Assembly (NCBI RefSeq): GCF_020873875.1
Contig: NZ_JAHWGU010000018.1
Coordinates: forward strand, 1 to 64,000
From: Actinoplanes sp. DH11
Lineage (GTDB): Bacteria; Actinomycetota; Actinomycetes; Mycobacteriales; Micromonosporaceae
DNA length: 64,000 bases
Reading direction: 5' to 3'
Position 1 is the stretch's first letter; every line of letters begins with the position of its first letter. This document shows positions 34,320 to 42,741 of this stretch, in pieces. A program made the position numbers and the translations under genes. The notes under the pieces were generated by a model. It saw only the letters and a list, made by a program, of their open reading frames with translations, was not told where the DNA came from and ran no database searches.

Positions 34320-35578
34320 CATGGCCGGTCGAGTAGCGTCGAAGCGGTCGGGACGGAACTCGACGCTGACGGATTCGATCCATCTCGGCATGCTGAGCCT
34401 TGGTCCGTTTCGTCTTGGTCCGCCTCGGCTGGGTGCGGCTCGGTTCGGTCCTGGGCCAAAACCTCGGCGACGCGCCGGGCGGTCTCGTCCCAGCCGGTCA
34501 GGCGGTCGCGGCGGACGAGCGCTGCGGCACGCAGTTGTGTCCGTAGCCCAGGGTCGGTGAGCCAGGCGCGTAGTGCGGCGGCGAGCGCGTCCGGGTCGTC
34601 CGGCGGCACCAGCATGCCGGGCGTCACCGTGCCGCGGCCTGCGTCACCAGCGTCGTTGCCCGCGTCGTCGCCTGTGTCACGGGTGCCGCCGTCCGCGTCA
34701 CCGGCCGAAGGTGCGGCCACGCCGGCGGCCAGGCTGGTCACGGGCACCGTGCCGAGCGCCTCCGGCACGCCGCCGACGTCGCTCGCCACCACCGGCAGCC
34801 CGCGGGCGAGGGCTTCGGTGACAACCATGCCGTAGGTCTCGGCGCGAGAGGGGAGGACGAAGAGATCCGCGTTCGCATAGGCGTCGCCGAGCGGCGCACC
34901 GGTGAGCGGGCCGGTCAGGCTGACCCCCGGGACGAGGTCCGGGACGACCGGGCCGGCGCCGACCAGGGTGCAGTTCCACGTCAGGTCGGTGAGCTGCCTC
35001 AACGCGGCGATCAACACGTCCTGGCCCTTGCGGTGGGTCAGCGACGCCACGTTGAGCAGGCGGTTACCGGCGGGGGAGGGGTCGGCCGGTGCGGCGGGGT
35101 CCACGCCGGGCGGCGCCACGTGCACACCGGACAGGCCGTGCAGCGCTTCGATGCGGCGCGCTGCCGGGGTGCTGGTGGCGATCACAGCGGTGGCCAGGTG
35201 CAGGGCGCGGTGTTCCAGGGCCGACCGTTCCGCGGCCTCCGCTGCGGACAGCCCTGTCTCGTCAGCCAGTGGAAGGTGCACCAGGATCACCAGCCGCAGG
35301 CGGTCGGTGTGCGGCTCGAGGACATGGGGGATACCGCAGGCCACGAGGCCGTCGAGCAGGACGGTGCCGTTGTCGGGCACCTCATGGAGAACCTCGCCGA
35401 CGGCATGCTCCCCGGTGCTGCCGGGGCGGGGCCAGTCGCCGGGGACGGCGCATTCCCGTACGAGAAAGGGGTTGGGAAGTGTGGAGAGCCGCCGCAGCAC
35501 CTCGCGGTCGTAACGGTTGCCCCCGCTCGGTGCTGCCGGGTCGTCGACGCCACCCGGCAGCACCACGTGCAGAATCAC
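34319..35578 (-). CDS. GT4-family glycosyltransferase
   Basis: A 419-residue GT-B glycosyltransferase. The C-terminal half shows the GT4 signature: LLNVASLTHRKGQDVLIAAL, LVGAGP, ADLFVLPSRAETYGMVVTEA and LPVVASDVGGVPEAL. The N-terminal acceptor domain begins VILHVVLPGGVDDPAAPSGGN. An Asp/Gly-rich stretch (GDADGGTRDTGDDAGNDAGD) interrupts the C-terminal domain and a low-complexity tail follows residue 390. I choose the GTG at 35578, whose GTGA overlaps the stop of the PTPS-like gene, indicating coupling; a longer frame opens at 35602. Donor and acceptor are unknown. Confidence 0.88.
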   Translation of the reverse strand: MILHVVLPGGVDDPAAPSGGNRYDREVLRRLSTLPNPFLVRECAVPGDWPRPGSTGEHAVGEVLHEVPDNGTVLLDGLVACGIPHVLEPHTDRLRLVILVHLPLADETGLSAAEAAERSALEHRALHLATAVIATSTPAARRIEALHGLSGVHVAPPGVDPAAPADPSPAGNRLLNVASLTHRKGQDVLIAALRQLTDLTWNCTLVGAGPVVPDLVPGVSLTGPLTGAPLGDAYANADLFVLPSRAETYGMVVTEALARGLPVVASDVGGVPEALGTVPVTSLAAGVAAPSAGDADGGTRDTGDDAGNDAGDAGRGTVTPGMLVPPDDPDALAAALRAWLTDPGLRTQLRAAALVRRDRLTGWDETARRVAEVLAQDRTEPHPAEADQDETDQGSACRDGSNPSASSSVPTASTLLDRP

Positions 35579-35973
35579 AGGTCGCGCTCGTAGCTCGCCC
35601 ACGCGATGTGCGACTCGTGCAGAGTGACCGAAATGCTGGTCAGGCCGTTCGCGCCCGGGCCGAGTTCACCGGCCTGAACCCGGACGGCGAGGCGGTCGGT
35701 GATCACTTTCGCCAGGAACTCGGTGGAGGTGTTGACGCCCGAGAACTCCGGGTCGTCGTCGAGGTTGCGGTAACTGAGGGTGGAGCAGATGGTGCGCAAC
35801 TGCTCGCTTGCCCGCCCGATGTCCACCACGATGTTGTCGTCGTCCAGCTCAGGCCGGCGGAACGTCGCGTCCACCACGAAGGTGGCGCCGTGCAGGCGCT
35901 GAGCCGGTCCGAAGACCTCGCCGGAGAAGCTGTGCGCGATCATGATGTGGTCGCGGACGGTGACGCTGAACAA
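35575..35973 (-). CDS. 6-pyruvoyl-tetrahydropterin synthase / QueD-like protein with altered metal site
   Basis: A 132-residue T-fold protein. The family pattern is clear: IMIAHSFSGEVFGPAQRLHG near the N-terminus, VVDIGRASEQLR, LDDDPEFSGVNTSTEFLAK and ISVTLHESHIAWASYER. PTPS/QueD enzymes bind zinc with one His in the first motif and a His-Gly-His pair. Here His14 and His28 are present but the last His is Ala30 (RLHGATF), and no nucleophilic Cys precedes the motif, so normal catalysis is doubtful. It sits between the dehydrogenase and the glycosyltransferase, overlapping the latter by four bases. Confidence 0.85.
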   Translation of the reverse strand: MFSVTVRDHIMIAHSFSGEVFGPAQRLHGATFVVDATFRRPELDDDNIVVDIGRASEQLRTICSTLSYRNLDDDPEFSGVNTSTEFLAKVITDRLAVRVQAGELGPGANGLTSISVTLHESHIAWASYERDL

Positions 35974-36030
35974 GTGATCGTCTCCTCGGTGTGCGGATGT
36001 GCGGATCTACGGTTACCCGTCCGGGAAAGA

Positions 36031-37008
36031 TCAATTCCCGGTGGGGTAGTCGATGACGTGGCAGAGAGCCGGCCGGGTGCCGCCGGTCAGTTCGGGGAGC
36101 ACCTCGGGCAGGTCGTCGAAGTCCGAGCGGCCGCTGATCAGCGTTTCGAAACGGGGGTCTTTCAGCAGCTTCAGGGCGAGAGCGAGCCGTTCGGCATAGG
36201 TGCGGTGGCGGTCGGGCCGGATGCCGCCGACCTGGCTGCTGCGGATGGTCAGCCTCCGCGAATGGAAGAACTCACCCAGGGGCACGGCGACCGGCGCGTC
36301 CCCGTGCCAGCTGAGCTCGACCACCGTGCCCTCGGGCCGCAGCAGCTCCAGGGACCGGCTCAGGCCGGCAGTGGTGGCACTGGCGTGGATCACCAGGTCG
36401 CGATCGGTGTCGGCCTGGTCCGGGTGCGCGAACTGGATCCCGAGTGACGACGCGATGCCGGCCCGGCTCGGGTCGGTGTCGGCGAGCTGGACATCAGCAC
36501 CGGGGAAGCCGGCCAGGACGGCCGCGACCGACAGCCCGATCATGCCGCCCCCGACGACCGTGATCCGGTCTCCGATCTGGGGATTCGCGTCCCAGACGGC
36601 GTTCACCGCGGTCTCCACCGTTCCGGTGAGTACGGCCCGGTCCGCCGGTACGCCCTCCGGCACCACCGTCACACTCGTGGCCGGTACCACGTAGTGAGTC
36701 TGGTGCGGGTAGAGGCAGAAGACGGTCCTGCCGACGAGGCGGTCGTCACCGGCCTCGACCACGCCGACGTTGAGGTAGCCGTACTTCACCGGCCCCGGAA
36801 AGTCCCCGGCCTGGAACGGCGCCCGCATCGTCTCCCACTGACTTTGCGGGACGCGGCCCTGGAAGACGAGTGTCTCGGTGCCGCGGCTCACCCCGGAGTG
36901 AAGGGTCCGGACAAGTACCTCACCCGGGCCGGGATCGGGCAGGTCCTCGGTGCGTATCTCGCCCGATCCCGGGCAAGGCATCCAGAAGGCGCGGGCCGAT
37001 TTCGACAA
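36031..37008 (-). CDS. MDR-family (zinc-type alcohol dehydrogenase-like) oxidoreductase
   Basis: A 325-residue medium-chain dehydrogenase. It shows PGPGEVLVRTLHSGVSRGTE at the N-terminus, the conserved GYLNVGVVE region and a Rossmann site ITVVGGGMIGLSVAAVL. The catalytic Cys and the structural four-Cys zinc lobe typical of zinc alcohol dehydrogenases are not visible, so it may be a zinc-independent member. Start is a TTG at 37008 with AAAGGA upstream. It is followed by the PTPS-like gene after 57 bp and diverges from the CDP-alcohol phosphatidyltransferase; all seem to belong to one pathway. Confidence 0.85.
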   Translation of the reverse strand: MSKSARAFWMPCPGSGEIRTEDLPDPGPGEVLVRTLHSGVSRGTETLVFQGRVPQSQWETMRAPFQAGDFPGPVKYGYLNVGVVEAGDDRLVGRTVFCLYPHQTHYVVPATSVTVVPEGVPADRAVLTGTVETAVNAVWDANPQIGDRITVVGGGMIGLSVAAVLAGFPGADVQLADTDPSRAGIASSLGIQFAHPDQADTDRDLVIHASATTAGLSRSLELLRPEGTVVELSWHGDAPVAVPLGEFFHSRRLTIRSSQVGGIRPDRHRTYAERLALALKLLKDPRFETLISGRSDFDDLPEVLPELTGGTRPALCHVIDYPTGN

Positions 37009-37092
37009 GAGGTCGTCCTTTCCGTGAACCGAACTTCCCCGGAGAGCGTGTCAATCGGGGACAGCGGCTAAACCCTACGTCCAGGAGGACTG

Positions 37093-37845
37093 GTGACCAT
37101 CAGTACCGACACGACCACGACGAGTCCGTCACGGGCTCCGCTGGCCGGGTTCGCGGCTCAGCTCCTCCTCCTGGTCGTTCTCGCCGCTTCCGCCGGTCTG
37201 AGCAGCTGGGGTTGGGTGGCGGGGGTCGCGTTCGGTGTCGTGCTCTGCGGTCTGCTGCACCGCGCCGCCCTGCCGTCGCTCGGGTGGGCGAATCTGATCA
37301 CTTTCGGACGCGCCATCCTGACGGGTGGAGTTTTCGCCCTGGTCGCCACGTCCGCCTCCGGCGTCGCCGTCCCGGCTCTCCTGCTGGTCACCATCGCGAC
37401 TGTCGCGCTGGCCATGGACGGCGTCGACGGGCAGGTGGCCCGGCGCACCGGAACGAGCACCTCGTTCGGCGCCCGCTTCGACATGGAGGTGGACGCGTTC
37501 CTGATCCTGGTGCTGAGCGTGTCGGCCGCCATCGAGCACGGCTGGTGGGCCCTGGCGATCGGCGCTTTCCGGTACGTCTTCGTCGTTGCCTCGTGGCTGT
37601 GGCCGTGGCTGAACGCGCCGCTGCCGCCCCGCTTCGGGCGCAAGGTGGTGGCCGCTCAGCAGGGTGTGATGCTGGCCGTCGTGGCGAGCGGCCTGCTGCC
37701 GGGGTGGCTGGCCGTGGCCACTCTCGGGGTGGCGCTGGGATCGTTGACCTGGTCGTTCGGTCGCGACGTCGTCTGGCTCCACCAGGCCTCCCGGGTCCGC
37801 GAGACCGCACGCGAGCGCTGGTCCGCCACGCTCGTCACCCAGTAG
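37093..37845 (+). CDS. CDP-alcohol phosphatidyltransferase family protein
   Basis: A 250-residue membrane enzyme with about six helices. The full catalytic motif D-x2-DG-x2-AR-x8-G-x3-D-x3-D is present: Asp109, Asp112-Gly113, Ala116-Arg117, Gly126, Asp130 and Asp134 (MDGVDGQVARRTG...). Such enzymes join a CDP-activated alcohol to a hydroxyl acceptor, usually in phospholipid synthesis. The acceptor here is unknown; the neighbours suggest a specialised use. GTG start with AGGAGG upstream. It is divergent from the dehydrogenase, 84 bp apart. Confidence 0.92.
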   Translation: MTISTDTTTTSPSRAPLAGFAAQLLLLVVLAASAGLSSWGWVAGVAFGVVLCGLLHRAALPSLGWANLITFGRAILTGGVFALVATSASGVAVPALLLVTIATVALAMDGVDGQVARRTGTSTSFGARFDMEVDAFLILVLSVSAAIEHGWWALAIGAFRYVFVVASWLWPWLNAPLPPRFGRKVVAAQQGVMLAVVASGLLPGWLAVATLGVALGSLTWSFGRDVVWLHQASRVRETARERWSATLVTQ

Positions 37846-37863
37846 TCCGCGCCGGGTGAGCCC

Positions 37864-38748
37864 TCAGGCGACCCGGGCGATGGTGCCCGGCGGCGCCGGC
37901 GGGACGGCGTCCGGATGCAGGATCGCGGCGATCGCCTCCACCCCGTCGACCAGGCGGGGGCCCGGCCGCACCACCAGGCCGTCGCCGTCGATTGCCCAGA
38001 TCTGCGCTCCCGGGAAGTGCGGCCGCACCGTCTCGGCCTGCCGGATCGCGCCCTCCAGGTGATATCCGCACGGCGTGACCAGCACGATCTCCGGCTGCGG
38101 GGCGGTCAGCTCGGCCCATGTCACCTGCACCGACCGCTGCCCGGCACGCGCCGCCACCGGCCGACCACCCGCCGCCTCGATCAGGTCCGGGACCCAGTGC
38201 CCGGCCCCGAACGGCGGATCCACCCACTCCACCACGGTCACCTTCGGGCGCGGCCGCCCCTCGACCGCTGCGGCAACCCGCGCCAGGCGTTCCTCCAGCT
38301 GCGACAGCAGGTTCTGACCCCGTTCGGGTACGCCCACCGCGCCGGCCACCTCGATGAAGGTGTCGAGCACCTCCCGCAGCGTGTGCGGGTCCAGCGAAAG
38401 CACGTCGGCCCGGCAGCCCAGATGTGTCAGCGCGTCGTCCACATGGCCCGAGGGCAGCGCGCACACCCGGCACAGGTCCTGCGTCAGAATGAGGTCCGGC
38501 GCCAGGCCGGCCAGCGCGTCGGCGTGCAAGGTGTAGAGGTCGCCGCCGGCCGCCATCTGCGTCCGGACATAGTCGTCGATCTCGGCCGGTGTCATGGCCC
38601 TGGTGTCGCGGCCGCCGACGACCACGGTCTTCGTGGAGCGGGCCGCAGCCGGCTCGTCGCACTCGAACGTCACACCGACGAGGTCGTCACCGAGCCCGAG
38701 GGCGTAGACGATCTCGGTTGCGGAGGGCAGCAGGGACACGAGGCGCAT
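37864..38748 (-). CDS. BtuF-like cobalamin/substrate-binding protein without signal peptide
   Basis: A 294-residue protein of the helical-backbone metal/B12 receptor fold: LVSLLPSATEIVYALGLGDDLVGVTFECD at the N-terminus, LAPDLILTQDLCRVCALPSG in the middle, and PEIVLVTPCGYHLEGA later. It begins directly with the fold, without signal peptide or lipobox, so it is probably cytoplasmic, as in a subgroup of BtuF-like proteins. No ABC permease or ATPase is near. The CRVC cysteines could bind a ligand or metal. The ATG at 38748 replaces a longer frame from 38781. Confidence 0.8.
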   Translation of the reverse strand: MRLVSLLPSATEIVYALGLGDDLVGVTFECDEPAAARSTKTVVVGGRDTRAMTPAEIDDYVRTQMAAGGDLYTLHADALAGLAPDLILTQDLCRVCALPSGHVDDALTHLGCRADVLSLDPHTLREVLDTFIEVAGAVGVPERGQNLLSQLEERLARVAAAVEGRPRPKVTVVEWVDPPFGAGHWVPDLIEAAGGRPVAARAGQRSVQVTWAELTAPQPEIVLVTPCGYHLEGAIRQAETVRPHFPGAQIWAIDGDGLVVRPGPRLVDGVEAIAAILHPDAVPPAPPGTIARVA

Positions 38749-38953
38749 GCCCCCATCCTGCCCCCTGTTGGCGGCTACCACTCGCTTCCTTCAGGGCGGT
38801 AGGCCGAAAGTCTGAGATCGGGTGCGACAAATACGACCCTGGTCCGATGCGTCAGAGGTACGGGCGGCGGCATGCTGGCTGACATCGCCGCTGCTGCCGA
38901 ACGTTCCGGCCGCTGATCGCCGGTGCTGCCCGTCGCCCACGCTGGAGGAAACG

Positions 38954-39562
38954 ATGACCGCCTCACCTGAAGTCGCGGCGCCGCTCGCCCATGCCGACAC
39001 GCTCGTCCTCGACTACCTGGCCGCGCTCTGGGCGGCCAGTGAGGACCTCACACCCGAGACGCGCGACGAACTGATGAACACGGTGACCGGCTACATCGCA
39101 CTGCGACGGGATCTCGCCGACGACCCTGCCCAGGTGATCATCCGCCTCGGTCCACCGGAGCAACTGGCCGACACGGTGCGCCGCGGCGGCATGCCGAGTC
39201 ATCTCCGTCTTCCCGGCCCGCTGACACCGGCCCGTCCGGCACCGCGATCACCCGCTCGGACGACCGGCGGCGGTGCCGAGCACGCGGCGATCGCGCTGCT
39301 GCTGGTCGGTGGCTTCGTTCTGCCGGTGGTGGGCCCGGGCGCCGGCATGCTGATCGCCACCGGGTCGTCGAGTTGGAGTCCGGCGCAGAAAGCGGCCGGC
39401 TGGGTGCTCACCACCGGCGCGGTGGCCGGGGCCCTGATGACCGCGCTGGTGGTGGCTGGGGTCAGCAGCGGGCTCGGTCTGCTGGTGCTCTACCTCGGCG
39501 CCTGCGCCGGCTCGGTGATCGCCGGGCTCGCCCTGCTCGCCGGGCTGCGCCAGAGCGATTAA
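38954..39562 (+). CDS. HAAS-type small-domain membrane protein
   Basis: A 202-residue protein. The first about 80 residues (LVLDYLAALWAASEDLTPE, LRRDLADDPAQVIIRLGPPE) resemble the HAAS/DUF1700 domain, a short four-helix module that regulates membrane partners. After a Pro-rich linker come about three hydrophobic helices (110-200). The ATG at 38954 has a strong GGAGGAA. It is divergent from the BtuF-like gene, and a minisatellite begins immediately after its stop. Confidence 0.65.
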   Translation: MTASPEVAAPLAHADTLVLDYLAALWAASEDLTPETRDELMNTVTGYIALRRDLADDPAQVIIRLGPPEQLADTVRRGGMPSHLRLPGPLTPARPAPRSPARTTGGGAEHAAIALLLVGGFVLPVVGPGAGMLIATGSSSWSPAQKAAGWVLTTGAVAGALMTALVVAGVSSGLGLLVLYLGACAGSVIAGLALLAGLRQSD

Positions 39563-39563
39563 C

Positions 39564-39750
39564 TCGCCGGGCCGCGCCGACCGATCAGCTCGCCGGGCCG
39601 CGCCGACCGATCAGCTCGCCGGGCCGCGCCAGGCCGATCAGCTCGCCGGGCCGCGGCAAGCCGATCAGCTTGCTTGGCTGCGTCAGGGCGATTGGCTTGC
39701 CAGGCTGGGCCAGGCCGATCAGCTCGCCGGGCTGCGTCAGGCCGATCAGG
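39564..39750. repeat. 26/27-bp minisatellite, seven copies
   Basis: Seven head-to-tail copies of TCGCCGGGCCGCGCC(AG)GCCGATCAGC-type units. The first two are 26 bp and identical, the rest 27 bp and progressively diverged. The array begins directly after the TAA of the HAAS-type gene and ends 40 bp before the stop of the converging nuclease-like gene. Frames through it exist on both strands but look like repeat artefacts. Confidence 0.92.
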
Positions 39751-39790
39751 CAGTGGGACGACCTGCGATGTGGTCCTGCGGTCGCCGCGG

Positions 39791-40672
39791 TCAGGGAACG
39801 TGCAGGTGGGCTGCCACCGGGAGGTGATCACTGCCGGTGCGCGGGAGTGTCCGGACGTCCAGGACGGTCATCCCGCCGGCCATCACGTGGTCGATCCGGG
39901 CCAGGGGAGTGGCGGCCGGCCAGCTGAAGGCGAAACGTGAGTCCGAGGTGTTCAGGCGCGACAGGACGGGGGTGAGCACCCGGTCGTCCACGGTGCTGTT
40001 CAGGTCGCCCAGCAACAGGATCCGATGGAGAGGCTCGGCGGCCAGCGCGGCGGCGAGTTTGCGGCCGCTCTCGTCGCGGCGGGCCGTGTCGAAGCCGGCC
40101 GGGTTGAGGCGTACGGACGGCAGGTGCACGACGTAGACCGCGATGTCGCCGTGCGGGGTGCGGGCGACGGCGCGCAGGCCACGGTTCCAGTCGGCGCCCA
40201 GCGAACGTGGCCGGATGTCCAGCGGGCCCGACTCGACGAGTGGGTGCCGTGACCAGAGGGCGACCGTGCCGTGCACGGCGGAGTGGGGGTGCGTGGCGCG
40301 CAGCGCCTCCTCGTAGGCGGGCAGGGCGGCAGGGACGATCTCTTCCAGGCCGATCAGGTCCGGGCCGGAGCGCAGCAGGGCACGGGCGGTGCCGGCCGGG
40401 TCCGGGTTCTCGTCGCTGACGTTGTGTTGCACGGCGACGAGCTGATGCGGACCGGTCGATGCCGGCAGCAGCCGGTCGCCGAAGAGCCCCAGCCAAACGA
40501 CCAGGGGGAGGAGAGCGACGACGAGGGCACGCAACGAACGGAACCAGGCACGGGCCAGCAGCAACGGGATTGCCAGGCCCAGCCAGGGAAGGAACGTCTC
40601 GAGCAGACCTGCGGACGGCACGGCCCCGTGGAAGAGCAATAGGGCAGCAACGATGATCGACACCCGCGCCAT
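39791..40672 (-). CDS. Endonuclease/exonuclease/phosphatase-fold membrane protein
   Basis: A 293-residue protein with an N-terminal membrane region (two or three hydrophobic segments in the first about 65 residues), then an EEP-fold domain: VQHNVSDENPDP, the metal-binding Glu in DLIGLEEIVP, SVRLNPAGFDTARRDE, GDLNSTVDD, and the terminal GSDHLPVAAHL. Members hydrolyse phosphodiesters of DNA, lipids or nucleotides; with the catalytic domain outside the membrane a nuclease or phospholipase role is possible. ATG at 40672 is assumed; a GTG lies at 40690. The 153 bp upstream hold no gene. Confidence 0.85.
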   Translation of the reverse strand: MARVSIIVAALLLFHGAVPSAGLLETFLPWLGLAIPLLLARAWFRSLRALVVALLPLVVWLGLFGDRLLPASTGPHQLVAVQHNVSDENPDPAGTARALLRSGPDLIGLEEIVPAALPAYEEALRATHPHSAVHGTVALWSRHPLVESGPLDIRPRSLGADWNRGLRAVARTPHGDIAVYVVHLPSVRLNPAGFDTARRDESGRKLAAALAAEPLHRILLLGDLNSTVDDRVLTPVLSRLNTSDSRFAFSWPAATPLARIDHVMAGGMTVLDVRTLPRTGSDHLPVAAHLHVP

Positions 40673-40825
40673 GGTGGCAGGCCTGTGCACATCTGTGGGT
40701 GCGACAGACGCGGGCGGCGGCTCGGTGGGCGCCGTCCACGGGTGTTGCCGCGGCTCCGAGCCGGGCGGTTGCCGGGCCTCCTCGACGGAGATCCGGGTGG
40801 ATGCGGCCTTGGCGGTGGGTGGTGA

Positions 40826-41968
40826 TCAGGCGTGCGTTCGGAGGATTTCGCCCAGGACGGTGTCCCAGACCGCGCGTGGGGGCAGTTCGTGTCCTACACC
40901 GTCGAGCCAGACCAGGCGGGCGCCCGGTATGGTGGCTGCCAGTTCTTTCGGGTGCTCGGCGGGGAAACGCTGGTCCAAGGTGCCGTGCAACACCACGGTC
41001 GGTGCCGTGATGCTGCCGAGGCGTTCGCGGATCGGTGGGCCGTACCCCGCCGTTCGATGATTGCGACGGCCTGTCGCCAGATCCGCCGTGCGGTCGAAGA
41101 TTCGCTCGGCGAGCCGGCGTAGGTGCGGTTCGGCCGCCGTGAACGGGCCGCCCTGAGCCCGGATCTCGGTGATCAGCCGGGCGACGGCGGTTCTGCGGTC
41201 CGACCAGTCGAGCTCGGGAACGGTCCGGACGGCAACACCCGGCGACCCGGTGCTCCACGCGTCAACGCCCGCCGAGCCCGTTGCCCGATCGGGCGCTGAA
41301 GCCGGTGCCTCACGCGCCACGGATGTCGGCGCCTCGCGTGGCACGGATGCCGACGCGTCACGCGGCAGGGAGGCCCGCGCGTCACGGGGCACGGAGGCCC
41401 GCGCGTCACGGGGCACGGAGGCGGGTGCCTCACGGGATGCCGCGCGCGGTCGCTCGGCTTCTCCGCGCGCGGTGTCCGAGGGTCTCGCTTCGCCGGACGA
41501 CGAGGTCGTCGCTTTCACCTGTTGCCGGACGGGAGCGGGTCGGTCGATCAACGGCGGCGGCGGGTCGGCGTCGCCGGAGCCGGCGCTTGTGGAGATCAGG
41601 GTAAGGCTCAGCACGCGCTCCGGGTGGTCGACCGCCATGCGCTGTGCGATGCCGCCGCCCAGAGAGAAACCGACCAGGTGAGCGGCAGGCAGTCCGAGCA
41701 CGTCGAGTACGCCCAGGGCGTCGTCGCGCAGGTCCAGCCCCGTGTAGGCGGGGGAGCCGATGGGGAAGCACGTGGACCGCCCGGTGTCCCGGTGGTCGTA
41801 GCGGACCACGAATCGGCCGCCGGCGGCGAGGCGCCGGCAGAACTCGTCGTCCCACCAGTCCATCGAACTGGCGTCCCCGGCCAGGAGCAGCAGCGGGTCG
41901 TCGGTAGCTTCGCCGAACGTCTCGACACATAGCTGGATGCCGTTGACCGGCAATATCGTCTCGGTCAC
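40826..41968 (-). CDS. Alpha/beta hydrolase with a repetitive insertion
   Basis: A 380-residue hydrolase, about 100 residues longer than relatives. The core shows VVRYDHRDTGRS, the nucleophile elbow GFSLGGG (Ser102), the acid in HGTLDQRFP and the base in DGVGHELPP. The extra length is an insertion at about 150-250, where the lid normally begins, made of repeats such as ASVPRDAR and EAPASVPRD encoded by 24-bp DNA repeats (about 41280-41430). Substrate is unknown. GTG at 41968 is preferred to an ATG at 42004, because VTETILPVNG begins the homology. Confidence 0.86.
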   Translation of the reverse strand: MTETILPVNGIQLCVETFGEATDDPLLLLAGDASSMDWWDDEFCRRLAAGGRFVVRYDHRDTGRSTCFPIGSPAYTGLDLRDDALGVLDVLGLPAAHLVGFSLGGGIAQRMAVDHPERVLSLTLISTSAGSGDADPPPPLIDRPAPVRQQVKATTSSSGEARPSDTARGEAERPRAASREAPASVPRDARASVPRDARASLPRDASASVPREAPTSVAREAPASAPDRATGSAGVDAWSTGSPGVAVRTVPELDWSDRRTAVARLITEIRAQGGPFTAAEPHLRRLAERIFDRTADLATGRRNHRTAGYGPPIRERLGSITAPTVVLHGTLDQRFPAEHPKELAATIPGARLVWLDGVGHELPPRAVWDTVLGEILRTHA

Positions 41969-42193
41969 CACGGCACCAGTGTGGCGATGCTCACTTGCGG
42001 GCACGTTAAATGGACATCACATCGCGGGTCCCATCGCGGATCTTGCTGAGCAGCGTGTTGTCGCCAAGGGATGCTGCCGGGCGTGTCACGGCGAGTGGGG
42101 CACTCCGCTGTTCGACGACGCGACGGACGCGGCTGCGCCGGGGCGTTGCGATCGAAGACGGCCAGACCGTTGCCGGCCTGGCCGTCGCGTCGC

Positions 42194-42562
42194 CTAGTGG
42201 CGACTGGGTGCGGGTGCGGCGGTAGCCCGTGCCTGGCTCCGGACCACCCGCAGGCTGACGGCGGTGAGGCCGAGGGCGAGGACGAACAGGGTCAGGTGCA
42301 GGTACGGGTTCACGATCGGCACGAAACCGATGATCGCGACCGGGATCTGCACCACGGCGATCAGTGCGGCCAGCAGCCAGCGGCGGCCGCCGCTCCAGAG
42401 CAGCGCGGTCCACACCGGCGCCGAAGCGACCAGCAGGGTCAAGCCGTCCAGAAGTGCGTGCAGGGCAGGGCTGTGAACTCTGTTGTGCGCGAACGCCTGC
42501 GCGGGCGCGGCGATCCAGAGACCGGCCAGGACGAGGGTGAAAACGACAGCGGCACGACGCAT
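42194..42562 (-). CDS. Small integral membrane protein
   Basis: A 122-residue protein with a cleavable-looking signal (MRRAAVVFTLVLAGLWIAAPAQAFA) and about three further hydrophobic helices, ending in a short basic Pro/Ala tail. The HNRVHSPALHALLDG segment follows the signal. I do not recognise a family. ATG with AGGAGGA at good spacing. Upstream 42563-42741 is a divergent promoter region shared with the small gene at 42742; 41969-42193 holds no credible gene. Confidence 0.75.
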   Translation of the reverse strand: MRRAAVVFTLVLAGLWIAAPAQAFAHNRVHSPALHALLDGLTLLVASAPVWTALLWSGGRRWLLAALIAVVQIPVAIIGFVPIVNPYLHLTLFVLALGLTAVSLRVVRSQARATAAPAPSRH

Positions 42563-42741
42563 GGGGGTCCTCCTGCGTTACTAGACCGTTGCTCGGAGTA
42601 ATCAACGTACAGAACACCCATCCCGCCAGTAAAGCCTCACGGCTATTCATTCGCGCCAGGATGCAATCTCACCTTCCGTATTCACGGCTCAGGCCGTTCG
42701 GCCGGTTGGACACTCTGTGTAATGGCGACTAGCCTGCTCTC

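Noticed and set aside
39559..39831. A 90-residue minus-strand frame through the minisatellite
   Set aside because: Its nine-residue repeats are a direct consequence of the 27-bp DNA repeat; no start signal.
42010..42225. A 71-residue plus-strand frame in the gap before the small membrane protein
   Set aside because: No ribosome binding site and overlap with the end of the gene at 42194; not convincing.
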